The notes: generated by a model not told the origin, from the sequence alone. A stretch of 39,011 nt of DNA from Fidelibacterota bacterium (GCA_014381755.1 JACNLB010000133.1:1-39011), one strand, 5' to 3'; positions 10,302-20,569 are shown, numbered from the stretch's first letter. Program-made: numbers and translations.

Positions 10302-10388
10302 TAAATAAACTATATTGGTATAATAATTGTTATTTAACTAGTTGAATTCATATTTTTTTGAAAAACTCATAAAAAAAGGAAATTAAAC

Positions 10389-12287
10389 ATGGGTAAAATT
10401 ATCGGAATTGACTTAGGAACAACAAATTCATGTGTTGCCGTTCTTGAAGGTGGTGAACCATCAGTTATTAATAATCCGGAAGGCGGAAGAACAACACCTT
10501 CTGTGGTTGCGTTTACAAAAAATGACGAACGATTAGTTGGCCAACCGGCAAAACGGCAGGCTGTAACAAATCCTCAAAAAACAATCTTTTCAATCAAGCG
10601 ATTCATGGGAAGAAAGTATGATGAAGTAGGTACGGAGCTAGAAGAAGTTCCTTATCAGGTCGAAAAGAAAAAAGGGGGAAATCTGGCTGTAAAGGTAGAT
10701 GATAAAGAATACACTCCACCGGAAATCAGCGCTATGATTTTACAAAAACTCAAACAAATGGCTGAAGAACATTTGGGAACGACTGTTACGGACGCTGTGA
10801 TTACGGTACCTGCTTATTTTAATGACTCCCAGCGACAAGCTACCAAAGATGCAGGAAAGATTGCTGGATTAAATGTTCGTCGTATAATCAACGAACCTAC
10901 AGCTGCTTCACTTGCTTATGGAATGGATAAAAAGAAAGATGAAAAAATTGCTGTCTTTGATTTAGGCGGTGGAACATTTGATATCTCAATCCTTGAACTG
11001 GGTGATGGCGTTTTTGAAGTAAAATCAACCAACGGTGATACACATTTGGGTGGTGATGATTTTGATCAAAAAGTCATTAATTGGATTGCGGATGAATTCA
11101 ATAAAAGTGATGGAATTGACTTGCGTAAAGATCCCATGGCCTTACAACGCTTGAGAGAAGCAGCCGAAAATGCAAAAAAGGAATTATCCAGTTCAAAGCA
11201 AACTGAAATCAACCTGCCATTTGTAACTGCTGATGCCTCCGGTCCGAAACATTTGAACCTGACATTAACGCGTGCAAAGTTTGAAGAATTGGTTTCAGAT
11301 TTGGTTGAAAGAATAATTCAACCTTGCAAAAAAGCGATTAAGGATGCAGGATTATCCGCATCAGAAATCGATGAAGTCATCCTTGTTGGTGGATCAACGC
11401 GTATGCCGAAAATCCAGGAAAAGGTGAAAAAAATATTTGGTAAGGAACCCAATAAAAGTGTAAATCCTGATGAAGTGGTTGCTCTTGGAGCAGCTATTCA
11501 GGGTGGTGTTTTGGCTGGTGATGTAGATGATATTCTGTTACTCGATGTTACTCCACTTTCCTTGGGTATCGAAACATTGGGTAGTGTATCCACGAAACTC
11601 ATTGAAAGGAACACGACTATTCCCACTCGAAAATCCCAAGTCTTCAGCACCGCTGCTGATAATCAAACTACTGTTGAAATTCACGTTTTACAAGGTGAAC
11701 GTGAAATGGCGATTGATAACAAAACCATTGGCCGCTTTCATTTAGATGGGATCCCACCTGCACCCAGAGGAGTACCACAAATTGAAGTTACGTTTGACAT
11801 TGATGCAAATGGAATTTTGAATGTAAGTGCAAAAGATAAGGCTTCGGGCAAAGAACAGAGTATTCGCATTGAAGCAACAAGCGGTTTGAGTGAAGCTGAA
11901 ATTGATAAGATGGTCAATGATGCCAAGAAGCATGAATCAGAAGATAAAGATAAACGAGAAATGGTAGACTTAAATAATCAAGCTGAACAACTTGTTTATC
12001 AGACCGAGAAAAATATTGAAGAGTTTGATGAAAAGTTATCGGAAGATGAGAAAAAGTCTCTTTCCGATGCAGTTGAAAAACTGAAAACCGCAAATTCAGG
12101 ATCAATTAAGGATGATGTACAATCGGCTATGGATTCATTAAATGCTGAATGGAATAAATTAGCTTCTAAAATGTATGATGATAGTAAAGAGGCTGATAAA
12201 GGTGAAGCACCTCCTCCAAAAGAAGATGAAAAAAAGAAAGAAGATGCAGACGAAATTGAAGATGCAGACTTTGAAGTTGTAGATTAA
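10389..12287 (+). CDS. dnaK: Chaperone DnaK (Hsp70)
   Basis: This is an ATP-dependent chaperone that binds unfolded polypeptides with DnaJ and GrpE. The 632 residues begin with the Hsp70 phosphate loop [14 protein letters not shown]. They carry [13 protein letters not shown] and the [12 protein letters not shown] loop in the nucleotide-binding domain (1 to about 385). The linker [11 protein letters not shown] leads into the substrate-binding domain and helical lid, and the protein ends in an acidic tail ([12 protein letters not shown]). A clear AAAGGA ribosome site precedes the ATG. It stands alone: grpE and dnaJ are not adjacent. A strong intrinsic terminator follows, so it appears to be the end of a transcript. 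It lies next to clpC, the other protein-quality gene. Confidence 0.99.
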   Translation: MGKIIGIDLGTTNSCVAVLEGGEPSVINNPEGGRTTPSVVAFTKNDERLVGQPAKRQAVTNPQKTIFSIKRFMGRKYDEVGTELEEVPYQVEKKKGGNLAVKVDDKEYTPPEISAMILQKLKQMAEEHLGTTVTDAVITVPAYFNDSQRQATKDAGKIAGLNVRRIINEPTAASLAYGMDKKKDEKIAVFDLGGGTFDISILELGDGVFEVKSTNGDTHLGGDDFDQKVINWIADEFNKSDGIDLRKDPMALQRLREAAENAKKELSSSKQTEINLPFVTADASGPKHLNLTLTRAKFEELVSDLVERIIQPCKKAIKDAGLSASEIDEVILVGGSTRMPKIQEKVKKIFGKEPNKSVNPDEVVALGAAIQGGVLAGDVDDILLLDVTPLSLGIETLGSVSTKLIERNTTIPTRKSQVFSTAADNQTTVEIHVLQGEREMAIDNKTIGRFHLDGIPPAPRGVPQIEVTFDIDANGILNVSAKDKASGKEQSIRIEATSGLSEAEIDKMVNDAKKHESEDKDKREMVDLNNQAEQLVYQTEKNIEEFDEKLSEDEKKSLSDAVEKLKTANSGSIKDDVQSAMDSLNAEWNKLASKMYDDSKEADKGEAPPPKEDEKKKEDADEIEDADFEVVD

Positions 12288-12308
12288 TAGTTATCTAAAA
12301 ATAGAATG

Positions 12309-12340
12309 AAAAAAAGCGTTCCTTAGTGAACGCTTTTTTT
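12309..12340 (+). terminator. Intrinsic terminator of dnaK
   Basis: A perfect 13-bp stem pairs AAAAAAAGCGTTC (12309-12321) with GAACGCTTTTTTT (12328-12340) around a 6-base loop, and the 3' arm ends in seven T. It begins 21 bases after the dnaK stop. The first in-frame ATG of the following ORF (12326) falls inside this hairpin, which argues against that start. Confidence 0.95.
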
Positions 12341-12397
12341 GTAATTGGAACCCTGTACACGTATATTCGTAATGATGAGTATCCAATTCAAGCGGAA

Positions 12398-15300
12398 ATG
12401 ACACGTATACAAACCACACTTATAGGAATATTTATCCTCTTGGTTGTTGCTGTAAATATCTTTTTACAGTCATCCTCATGGCGATTACCAATCGAGAATT
12501 ACATCAACTCTAAAATAGACGAAAATTCTAATTGGCAAATAAGTATCCCGAACCTTGAAGGAAATTTGCTTGGCATTGTCCAGGGAAATGGGATGAATTT
12601 CCATCATAAAAATGGTTCTCAAATCATTTTTGGTGACTTCTCAATCAAAGTCAATTATTTAAAAAGTATTTTTTCTGCACCAACATTATCATTGTTACGT
12701 GTCGAGAATATTTTAGTATCTCCTATAATTAATACTGATTCAATCTCAACAAATACTCCTGATAGTTTAGATGTAGATTTTCCCTCTAAAATAAACTTTA
12801 TTATTGAAAATCTACACTTGAGTGGTGTAGTGGAAATTCCAATCAATAATGTATCTAAAACATTACAATTGCAATTGGATAGTCGGCTTAATGTTACACC
12901 TGAAATGAAAGAATTTTATATTGAAGAATTTTCTGCAGCTTTCAATGATACATCAGGGTATTTTTTATTAAAAAACACGCCTTTGATTATAAATGAATCA
13001 AGCGCTCATTTTTCTCCTGCAAGTGGCGTGGTGAATGGTGTGCCATTTGATGGTGAAATCCATTATGATTGGACATTGTTACCGGATCTTACCGGAGATA
13101 TCCATATTGAGCGATATGAATTTCCTGAACACATTTTTGAAAATTTACCGTTAAAACCAAAATTTTCTTCATTGGAGACATTCATCCATTTTGAATCTGA
13201 TTTGGATCGTTATTCCGGCGATGTAACTGTTAAAAATCCCCTGGGATTATTTATGAAAGGTGAACTTTCAATGACACGACATGAAAATCATATTTCACTA
13301 AATCGCTTAAGTTTGGATAGTGAAAATACAAATCTATCACTTTCGGGAATTTATGAAAATAATGGACGGATTAGCGGTAACGTTCTTCTAACACATTTTG
13401 ACTTGAGTAAATGGATTACCAATCAAGAGCAAACGAATGTTAATGGAACTATAATGCTGGAAGGGACCATTCAAAAAAATAATATCAATGATATTTCGGT
13501 AACAATGGAAGTGAATGAATCTGAATTATATGGAGACCGTGAAATATCCATTTCAGGTACTTTTTCATACAATGATCAAATTTTCTCGATTAATTCGCCA
13601 TTATCAATTGCAGTCGGACCCAGTTCTATTACCCTTAAAGGATTTACAAATATTATGGATAAATCACTGGACATGGATATGAAACTCAATGATGCCAGTA
13701 TTTTCCTGATAAATAATTTTTGGAGTGATTCATTAAATAGCGGTTCTGCTACAGGTGATTTACGCGTATCAGGCACCATAAACAATCCATCGATTCGAGC
13801 TGAATTGGAGTGCAAAAATTTGGGATATCATGAAACATTTTTGGATCAAATAACAATGAATGCCCATTGGATTCCTCACGAGAACGGTGGCGATGGATTT
13901 TTTCGAGGGAAAATTGGTCGGGGTTCCTGGAGGAAATACGCCTTTGATAACGGTTTAGTTGATATTGCATTTTCAAAGGAAGGTATTGATATTCAGAGTG
14001 CAGAATTTAAACAAGCTGATAATTTTATTCAAATATCAGGATTTATGTCGACAGATAGTATTTTAACATTAGATCACATCCAACTGGCGTATGATACCCA
14101 TTATTGTATTAATACCAAACCATTCTCCATGAAATTTGAACCAGATAAAATTGCGATACACCCTTTTGAAATTCATATTGATGATGGTATCCTATCGGGT
14201 CAAATGGTTATTAAAGATGAAATAAGAGGCAATTTTCATTTATCAAATATTGATGCAGATATTATGAAATTGTTTACAGATGATGTCCGATATCATGTGT
14301 CTGGGACAAGTTTTGGAGATTTATCCATTTCTGATCGAGATAATTATCCCGAGATTAAAATGAATTTAACATTGAAAAATGGTATTGCTGCCAGACAGAC
14401 GTTTTCAGAAATGAAATTAAATGGTTCATTATATAGATCTCTTCTAAATGTGGAAGAAGTTTCTTTGGTGGCAGAAGATCGTAAACGAATTTCTGTTTCA
14501 GGATTTGTTCCCCTTGGTAAAATAGAAGGAGGCGATCGTGAATTTGATTTTTATATCATTTTCGATGAATTAGATGTATCACTTTTAACTCAATTCAGTC
14601 AATCTTCAACGTTTATGGATGGTAAAATAACAGGCAGTTATCATTTAGGCGGGAGTACAAAAAAAACACTTTACAATTTTGACCTTGAAATTAATGATGC
14701 TGTTTGGGACAGGCTGGCAATGGGTACAGTCAGAACAGAAGGATTGTTTGACGGAAGTCGATTATATTTTAATAAATATTCTTCCAATTATAATGGTTCG
14801 GATCTTTCCGGCGCGGCATTTTTACCTATTGATTATAATATAGGTTCTGACAATTATGGAGAATATTCCAAGGATGATTCCATATGGGTTTTTGTAACAG
14901 GTCATACAAAAAACCTAGAATTTTTAACAGCTTACATTTCAAATATAGATTCCATCAATGGCAATTTTGATATTGAATTAGAAGTCAATGGTCCTCGTGA
15001 AAACTTAATTCGGAATGGTTTCTTAACCAGCCAAGATGCCACGATATATTCCTTACAACTTGATGACCCAATTTATAATGTAGATGGTCATGCAGATTTA
15101 AGTAAAAACATATTTAGGTGGAAATCATTAAAGGGTAGTATGGTCAAAAATCCTAATGATCCAAAAGTACACAATATGTCTATTTCCGGATCAATGGACA
15201 TGACTCATTTTTTCAATCCAATTTATAACATGAACATCTCTGGAGAAGAAATTTACTTTAAAACCTTATTGGGTGATATTGAGGGAATTGTCAATGTAGA

Positions 15301-16186
15301 CCTCGAATTAACCGGTCAGGACACGATTGAAATTTCAGGTGTAATTGAACCGGTTGATGCAGTCATGTATCAGGAGTTTGTTTCAGATTCAGATGTGGAA
15401 TCTGAAAGTGAAGAAGGGAGTACAATCGTTAATTATAAACTGAATTTTCCTATCACGGGAGATTTTGCTCTGCGTAATTCACAAATTGATGCTCATTTGT
15501 CCGGTGAATTGAGTATGACTAAATTTGGAAACAAACCTTCTGATTTTGGTGGTGAATTATATATTAGAAATGGAAAGTTCTATTTTTATGGTGATGTTTT
15601 CAATATTACCGAAGGATATATGGTGCTTGATAAAAAAGGATTCAATCCTTATTTGGATATTTCAGCTCAAACAAAAATAAACCAGGAGCAAATTTATATC
15701 CAATTAGTTGGAAGGTTAGATAATCCCCAGTTAGCTCTTGAATCATCAAGCGGTTTTTCTGAGAGTGATATTATTGAACTTCTTACTATGGGAAATCGAT
15801 TTCTCAAAGACCAGGAAATTTCTGCAAGGGGATTTGGAAACCGTGCTCAAAATATTCTTGGTACAATTCTTGAACGAGAGTTGGAAAAAAACATTTTACA
15901 AGTAACTGGACTCGATCAGGTTGGGCTGATTGATAATGTAAACATTTCAGGAACAGCCGGTTTCATAGGTTCAGACACTGATCAGGATTTTACTATAAGC
16001 GCTGAACGACAAATTTCAGATAACCTTTTGTTGAATTATTCCTATCATCGTTCTTTCTCATTCTCAAATCCAACAATGAAAAAAGTCGGTGTAGAAATCC
16101 GATTAAATCGTTATGTTTCTCTAGTAGGAAATGTTGATGAGACAGGTAATATGCACGTAAAATACCGCCTGCGTTATTCATACTAA
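12398..16186 (+). CDS. tamB: TamB-like (DUF490) envelope protein
   Basis: This is a very long periplasm-spanning protein of the TamB/AsmA-like group, thought to help outer-membrane protein insertion or carry lipid between membranes. I place the start at the ATG at 12398, giving 1262 residues. The in-frame ATG at 12326 lies inside the dnaK terminator and adds 24 residues that would spoil the N-terminal anchor. From 12398 the protein begins MTRIQTTLIGIFILLVVAVN, a typical single anchor. The body is a monotonous series of short beta-strand-like segments with many D/N-x-S-G turns, as expected for a beta-taco groove. The last 350 or so residues fit the DUF490 domain (GELYIRNGKFYFYGDVFNI, then a C-terminal strand-rich end). 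The next gene is an Omp85 protein 14 nt downstream, the expected partner. Confidence 0.85.
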   Translation: MTRIQTTLIGIFILLVVAVNIFLQSSSWRLPIENYINSKIDENSNWQISIPNLEGNLLGIVQGNGMNFHHKNGSQIIFGDFSIKVNYLKSIFSAPTLSLLRVENILVSPIINTDSISTNTPDSLDVDFPSKINFIIENLHLSGVVEIPINNVSKTLQLQLDSRLNVTPEMKEFYIEEFSAAFNDTSGYFLLKNTPLIINESSAHFSPASGVVNGVPFDGEIHYDWTLLPDLTGDIHIERYEFPEHIFENLPLKPKFSSLETFIHFESDLDRYSGDVTVKNPLGLFMKGELSMTRHENHISLNRLSLDSENTNLSLSGIYENNGRISGNVLLTHFDLSKWITNQEQTNVNGTIMLEGTIQKNNINDISVTMEVNESELYGDREISISGTFSYNDQIFSINSPLSIAVGPSSITLKGFTNIMDKSLDMDMKLNDASIFLINNFWSDSLNSGSATGDLRVSGTINNPSIRAELECKNLGYHETFLDQITMNAHWIPHENGGDGFFRGKIGRGSWRKYAFDNGLVDIAFSKEGIDIQSAEFKQADNFIQISGFMSTDSILTLDHIQLAYDTHYCINTKPFSMKFEPDKIAIHPFEIHIDDGILSGQMVIKDEIRGNFHLSNIDADIMKLFTDDVRYHVSGTSFGDLSISDRDNYPEIKMNLTLKNGIAARQTFSEMKLNGSLYRSLLNVEEVSLVAEDRKRISVSGFVPLGKIEGGDREFDFYIIFDELDVSLLTQFSQSSTFMDGKITGSYHLGGSTKKTLYNFDLEINDAVWDRLAMGTVRTEGLFDGSRLYFNKYSSNYNGSDLSGAAFLPIDYNIGSDNYGEYSKDDSIWVFVTGHTKNLEFLTAYISNIDSINGNFDIELEVNGPRENLIRNGFLTSQDATIYSLQLDDPIYNVDGHADLSKNIFRWKSLKGSMVKNPNDPKVHNMSISGSMDMTHFFNPIYNMNISGEEIYFKTLLGDIEGIVNVDLELTGQDTIEISGVIEPVDAVMYQEFVSDSDVESESEEGSTIVNYKLNFPITGDFALRNSQIDAHLSGELSMTKFGNKPSDFGGELYIRNGKFYFYGDVFNITEGYMVLDKKGFNPYLDISAQTKINQEQIYIQLVGRLDNPQLALESSSGFSESDIIELLTMGNRFLKDQEISARGFGNRAQNILGTILERELEKNILQVTGLDQVGLIDNVNISGTAGFIGSDTDQDFTISAERQISDNLLLNYSYHRSFSFSNPTMKKVGVEIRLNRYVSLVGNVDETGNMHVKYRLRYSY

Positions 16187-16200
16187 ACACGTTCAAACAT

Positions 16201-17997
16201 ATGCAAACATTCAAATACTGGGGTATAAGTGTCTTCTTTTTGGGGATAGTCTATTCACAAAACGATGAATCACTTTTTGTGAATGAAGTATATTTTTTGG
16301 GAAATGAAGCCATATCAGAATGGCAACTAAAGAAAAATGTAAATCTGAAAAGTGCATTCTTTTTTTCAAAAACAGAATTCGATCGGCGGATTTTGAAACT
16401 AGATGCTATCACAATAAAGAATCGTTATAAAACGGAAGGATTTTTGAATACAACAGTCCGTGATTCTTTTTTGACCCAAAATAATTCGGTGGATATTTAC
16501 TTTATTATAAATGAGGGTAAAAGGTTTTATATAAATAATATTGATATCAAGGGCAATAATCAACTCTCCAGTCGAAGGATTCAAAAAACGTTAGACCTCA
16601 AAAAAAATATACCCTTTAATCCTGTTGCTTTAAATACAAATGTGGCTGCTGTTGAGGAGAAGTATCACCATATAGGAAAATTATTTTCCAAGATTGATAT
16701 TGAAACAGATATTAACGATTCAGTAGATATTAAAATTGTGATTACTGAAGGTCCCGATATATTTATAAATAAAACGTATATTGAAGGATTGGATCCGTCT
16801 AAACACTACATTATAAATAGAGAATTACATTTTGACAAAGGGGATAAGTATGACATTGAAGATGTGTTATTATCTCAACGGAGATTATTGGAAACGAGTC
16901 AATTTTCAAGTGCTAATATTTATCCGGTTAAGTTTATGCATAGTGATACGCTGGTGAATATGGTAGTGGAATTACGCAGTTTTCCCAAGCGCGAGATTAG
17001 TTCTGAAGGTGGGTTTGTACCCATTGAGTTTGGTGGATTAAACTTATCCGGACCGGGTGCATTTTTACAATGGAAAAACAGGAGCCTCTTTGGTTCAACG
17101 ACTCGTTTATCTGCAAAGACATCATTGGAGATCCCCACAGAAGAAGGGCTGCGTTATCCTCGATTAAAAGTCAATTCTAACTTGGAAAATCAATGGCTGA
17201 TGAATTTGCGTTTTCCAACGAAAGTGCAATCATTGTATGAATTGTATAAAAAATATGGCTCTTACGATAATCCGTTTATTCAACGTTATGGATTTAATTG
17301 GTCTTCTATTAATCAATTTACAGAAACATCTTTTATCGAGTTTGGTATGCATTGGGAAAAATTCAGCCAACAGGAGGGTAGCGTGTCGGATGTGGAACAG
17401 CGCATGATTTCCCTCAAAACGAAATTGGATTTTTCAAATCATCCCTTAACTCCAACAAATGGTGTCGTTATAACGGGGGATATTTACAGTGTAGGTGGTT
17501 TATTGGGCGGTACGCGCGAATATCAAAAAATAGATACTGGCATAATAACCTACATCCCTTTACCACGTAAAATTGTTTTTGCAGCAAGAGTACAATATGG
17601 AGTCATCTTCAATTGGAAAGAGGAATATGATATTTATGAAGAAGTCCTTTTTGAAAAATTCTATTTGGGTGGCGCAAAATCATTGCGGGGATGGAATGCA
17701 TTGCAATTTCCGGAAGAAAGAAAAAAAGATATTCATTTAAATGGTGATGAAATTCGCTTTTTAACGAGTTATGAATTACGTTTCCCAATTTTGGGCCCTT
17801 TGGGAGCAGAAATTTTTATAGATGGTGGACAATTATGGGATAGTAATTCAACTATTAGTTTAAGTGAATTAAGTTGGGATGCAGGTGTAGGAATAACGTA
17901 TTTGTCTCCACTAGGGCCTATAAGGTTTGATTATGCCTTTCAAATGGATAATCCAAAAATTGGGGTGAAACAATGGGGAGTCCTGTACGCATTTTAA
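16201..17997 (+). CDS. tamA: Omp85-family outer-membrane protein (TamA/BamA-like)
   Basis: This is an outer-membrane barrel with periplasmic POTRA domains. A cleavable signal (about residues 1-20, ending VYSQ) is followed by about 250 residues with POTRA-like repeats (VNEVYFLGNEAIS, YINNIDIKGNNQLS, FINKTYIEGLDPSK). The C-terminal half is barrel-like, with the conserved Omp85 loop motif as LRGW in GGAKSLRGW and a terminal aromatic strand ending GVLYAF. At 598 residues it is shorter than most BamA proteins and closer to TamA. Direct pairing with the TamB-like gene supports a TamA role, but a second BamA-like function cannot be excluded. No ribosome site is obvious before the ATG at 16201, suggesting coupling to tamB. 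Confidence 0.87.
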   Translation: MQTFKYWGISVFFLGIVYSQNDESLFVNEVYFLGNEAISEWQLKKNVNLKSAFFFSKTEFDRRILKLDAITIKNRYKTEGFLNTTVRDSFLTQNNSVDIYFIINEGKRFYINNIDIKGNNQLSSRRIQKTLDLKKNIPFNPVALNTNVAAVEEKYHHIGKLFSKIDIETDINDSVDIKIVITEGPDIFINKTYIEGLDPSKHYIINRELHFDKGDKYDIEDVLLSQRRLLETSQFSSANIYPVKFMHSDTLVNMVVELRSFPKREISSEGGFVPIEFGGLNLSGPGAFLQWKNRSLFGSTTRLSAKTSLEIPTEEGLRYPRLKVNSNLENQWLMNLRFPTKVQSLYELYKKYGSYDNPFIQRYGFNWSSINQFTETSFIEFGMHWEKFSQQEGSVSDVEQRMISLKTKLDFSNHPLTPTNGVVITGDIYSVGGLLGGTREYQKIDTGIITYIPLPRKIVFAARVQYGVIFNWKEEYDIYEEVLFEKFYLGGAKSLRGWNALQFPEERKKDIHLNGDEIRFLTSYELRFPILGPLGAEIFIDGGQLWDSNSTISLSELSWDAGVGITYLSPLGPIRFDYAFQMDNPKIGVKQWGVLYAF

Positions 17998-18036
17998 GGA
18001 ACTTGAAATAAATTGAGATGTATAACGAGTTTAATA

Positions 18037-18071
18037 TGGAATCAATAACTTACATTGATGTATTAATTCCA
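18037..18071. repeat. Imperfect 11-bp inverted repeat downstream of the Omp85 gene
   Basis: TGGAATCAATA (18037-18047) faces TATTAATTCCA (18061-18071) with one mismatch and a 13-base gap. It lies in the 116-base spacer between the Omp85 gene and the lipoprotein gene. There is no T-run, so it is at best a weak transcript-end or processing hairpin. Nothing else is recognisable in that spacer. Confidence 0.45.
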
Positions 18072-18113
18072 TTGTGTAAATTCGGCGTCCAAAAATTGAG
18101 GTAAACAAGAAAA

Positions 18114-18599
18114 ATGAAACACATTATCATATGGTTTTCTATAATCAGTTTAATAATAGTCGGTTGTGAAGGAACAAAGACAGCCGAGGAATATTTTAAT
18201 GCAGCTGAAGTAGAAAGAAATGCAAAGAATATAAAGGTCTCCCTTGAGAACCTTGAAAAATTGATTGAACATTATCCGGAAAATGCATTAGCAGCCCAGG
18301 CACAATATCTCATGGGGGATATTTATATGAATGATCTTCGTGATTTTGATAATGCCATTTCTTCCTATACAAATGTAGTGGAAAACTTTTCCGGTTCCTC
18401 ACATGAAGCCCAAGCTCAATTTATGGTTGGATATGTGCAGGCAAATATTTTAAGTGATTATGAAACTGCCAAAGCAACGTATAAGTTATTTCTCGAGAAA
18501 TTTCCCGATCATGAATTAGCTCCTTCTGTGCAATTTGAAATAAGCAACTTGGGAAAGAATATCAATGATATTCCCGTTTTAAAACATATTGCATCCTAG
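18114..18599 (+). CDS. TPR-containing lipoprotein, BamD/YbgF-like
   Basis: The N-terminus is a lipoprotein signal with lipobox IVGC (Cys18), so the mature protein should be lipid-anchored. It contains about four helical TPR-like hairpins with the AxYxxGDIYxxxLxDxxxAIxxYxxVxxxFP pattern, for example AQAQYLMGDIYM and AQAQFMVGYVQA. Such repeats are found in BamD and the Tol-associated CpoB/YbgF. At 161 residues it is shorter than BamD (about 240) and lacks the YbgF N-terminal coiled coil, so neither symbol is safe. Its place just after the TamB/Omp85 pair suggests a role in outer-membrane assembly, which is inference. The MoxR gene starts 15 nt after it. Confidence 0.8.
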   Translation: MKHIIIWFSIISLIIVGCEGTKTAEEYFNAAEVERNAKNIKVSLENLEKLIEHYPENALAAQAQYLMGDIYMNDLRDFDNAISSYTNVVENFSGSSHEAQAQFMVGYVQANILSDYETAKATYKLFLEKFPDHELAPSVQFEISNLGKNINDIPVLKHIAS

Positions 18600-18614
18600 A
18601 TATCCACAACCCAA

Positions 18615-19610
18615 ATGAGTGAATTCAGTCTTACCGAAATCAACGAGCGTATTGCTCGAGAATCCACGTTTGTTGATGATTTAAAAAAAGCTCTCGGGCA
18701 GGTCATTGTCGGTCAGGATGATTTAATCAATCGCATCTTAATCGGCCTTCTGGCAAATGGTCATATTTTATTAGAAGGTGTTCCCGGTCTTGCTAAAACG
18801 TTAATTGTAAAAACACTGGCACAATTGATCAATACACAGTTTCAGCGCATCCAATTTACTCCGGACATGCTTCCAGCAGATTTAATAGGAACACTAATTT
18901 ATAACCAAAAAAACGGCTCTTTTGAAACGAGAAAAGGCCCTATTTTTGCAAATGTAATTCTTGCAGATGAAATCAACCGTTCACCGGCAAAAGTTCAAAG
19001 CGCCTTGCTGGAAGCGATGCAGGAAAGACAGGTTACAATAGGAGATGAAACGTTTAAGCTTGATGCTCCATTTCTCGTCATGGCCACACAAAATCCCATT
19101 GAACAGGAAGGAACATATCCGCTGCCGGAAGCACAAGTAGATAGGTTCATGCTGAAATTGCGTGTGGATTATCCTAATAAAGATGAAGAGCGTGCTATAC
19201 TGAAGCGAATGGCTACGACGCAAATCTCTGATAGTGTAACAGCTGTTGTTGATGCTGAACAGATTTTAAATTCGCAAAATGTGATTAATGATATTTATGT
19301 AGATGAAAAAGTTGAAGATTATGTTCTCGACCTTGTTTTTGCCACACGTGATCCTAGCAAATATAACTTGGGTGACATGGAAAATTTGATTGAATACGGC
19401 GCGTCACCACGGGCGACAATTAACTTGATTTTGGCTGCGAAAGCTAGGGCTTTTCTGCAACATCGAGGATATGTTACACCTGAAGATGTTCGTTATGTCG
19501 GCAGAGATGTATTACGCCATCGAGTTATTTTGACGTATGAAGCTGAAGCGGAAGAACTATCTTCAGAAGACGTTTTACAGCGCTTGTTCGACAGCATCGA
19601 AATTCCGTAG
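18615..19610 (+). CDS. MoxR-family AAA+ ATPase
   Basis: This 331-residue cytoplasmic AAA+ protein has Walker A GVPGLAKT near residue 55, Walker B VILADEINRSP near 114, sensor-1 MATQNP and an arginine-finger stretch EAQVDRF. MoxR ATPases act as chaperones that mature or regulate protein complexes, usually with DUF58 and VWA-domain proteins encoded alongside. That context is present here: a DUF58 gene and a DUF4381-like gene follow. The expected VWA (BatA/BatB-like) genes are missing. Confidence 0.95.
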   Translation: MSEFSLTEINERIARESTFVDDLKKALGQVIVGQDDLINRILIGLLANGHILLEGVPGLAKTLIVKTLAQLINTQFQRIQFTPDMLPADLIGTLIYNQKNGSFETRKGPIFANVILADEINRSPAKVQSALLEAMQERQVTIGDETFKLDAPFLVMATQNPIEQEGTYPLPEAQVDRFMLKLRVDYPNKDEERAILKRMATTQISDSVTAVVDAEQILNSQNVINDIYVDEKVEDYVLDLVFATRDPSKYNLGDMENLIEYGASPRATINLILAAKARAFLQHRGYVTPEDVRYVGRDVLRHRVILTYEAEAEELSSEDVLQRLFDSIEIP

Positions 19611-19693
19611 AACATGGGAAATGTGAGATGGATGATGGTAGATGTAAACCGTCAACCATTTTCCATATTCTATGAAACATATTCCATTATAAC
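19611..19693. other. Spacer with ATG-rich low-complexity stretch and hairpin, MoxR to DUF58
   Basis: This 83-base spacer interrupts an otherwise tight cluster. ATGGGAAATG (19614-19623) can pair with CATTTTCCAT (19657-19666) with one G-T wobble. The sequence between is a string of GATG/ATGG units. Its composition differs from the flanking genes and resembles degenerate minisatellite spacers. No T-run follows and no ORF is present. Confidence 0.4.
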
Positions 19694-20569
19694 GTGATTC
19701 CAAAAGAAATACTCAAAAAAGTTCGCCAAATTGAGATTAGAACTAAAGGATTAGTTAACGATCTATTTGGCGGTGAATATCATTCAGTATTCAAAGGCCG
19801 GGGTATGACTTTTTCGGAAGTACGTGAATACCAGCCCGGAGATGACATACGATTGATAGACTGGAATGTGACAGCTCGCTCCGGTTCACCTTTTGTTAAG
19901 ATATTTGAAGAAGAACGTGAATTAACCGTTTACCTTTTAGTGGACGTGAGCCGTTCCGGACATTTTGGTTCCATCTCCCAATTCAAGAGTGAAATGGCTG
20001 CTGAAATTGCAGCAGTGCTCGGTTTTTCTGCTATTAAGAATAATGATAAAGTCGGACTGATTTTATTCAGCGATGAGGTAGAGCAGTACATTGCACCAAA
20101 GAAAGGCCGCTCCCATGTACTTCGGGTTGTGCGGGAATTATTATACCACAAGCCCCATGGGAAAGGTACATCCATTAAAACAGCATTAGAATTTCTTTTA
20201 AACGTAGCCAAACGGAGGAGTGTTGTTTTCTTGCTTTCAGATTTTCTGGATGAGAATTATTGGTCCAGTTTAAAAATGGCCAATCGAAAACATGATTTAA
20301 TTGGTTTAAAAATGAGCGATCCTTTTGAATATTCCATCCCTGATATTGGATTGGTTAAAGTCCACGACCCGGAGTCGGATGAGACCAGTTGGATTGATAC
20401 AGGTTCGAGTGTTGATCGCACGCAATATGAAGCAGCTATAATAGATCAAAATGAAAAATTTTCCAAAGAATGTGATCGCATTGGATTCGATTTGATTCCC
20501 ATTTCAACGGATAAGGACTTCGTGGAACCGTTGATGAATTATTTTAAAAAGCGTGAAAAGCGCATTTAA
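19694..20569 (+). CDS. DUF58 protein with a VWA-like fold
   Basis: The 291-residue protein carries the DUF58 core GRGMTFSEVREYQPGDDIR followed by LIDWNVTARSG and VKIFEEERE. A von Willebrand A-like region opens with LLVDVSRSG, a slightly degraded metal-site motif (DxSxS is usual). The start is GTG at 19694, with IPKEILKKVRQIEIRTKGLV as the typical family N-terminus. DUF58 proteins are encoded with MoxR ATPases in clusters linked to stress tolerance; their molecular role is not settled. It overlaps the next gene by 17 nt if that gene starts at GTG 20553. Confidence 0.9.
   Translation: MIPKEILKKVRQIEIRTKGLVNDLFGGEYHSVFKGRGMTFSEVREYQPGDDIRLIDWNVTARSGSPFVKIFEEERELTVYLLVDVSRSGHFGSISQFKSEMAAEIAAVLGFSAIKNNDKVGLILFSDEVEQYIAPKKGRSHVLRVVRELLYHKPHGKGTSIKTALEFLLNVAKRRSVVFLLSDFLDENYWSSLKMANRKHDLIGLKMSDPFEYSIPDIGLVKVHDPESDETSWIDTGSSVDRTQYEAAIIDQNEKFSKECDRIGFDLIPISTDKDFVEPLMNYFKKREKRI

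Noticed and set aside
10246-10388. Possible CIRCE/HrcA site before dnaK
   Set aside because: No TTAGCACTC-N9-GAGTGCTAA or close variant is present; the repeats there have a different sequence and geometry.
18037-18071. Terminator after the Omp85 gene
   Set aside because: The dyad is AT-rich, imperfect and without a following T-run, so it is reported only as a repeat.
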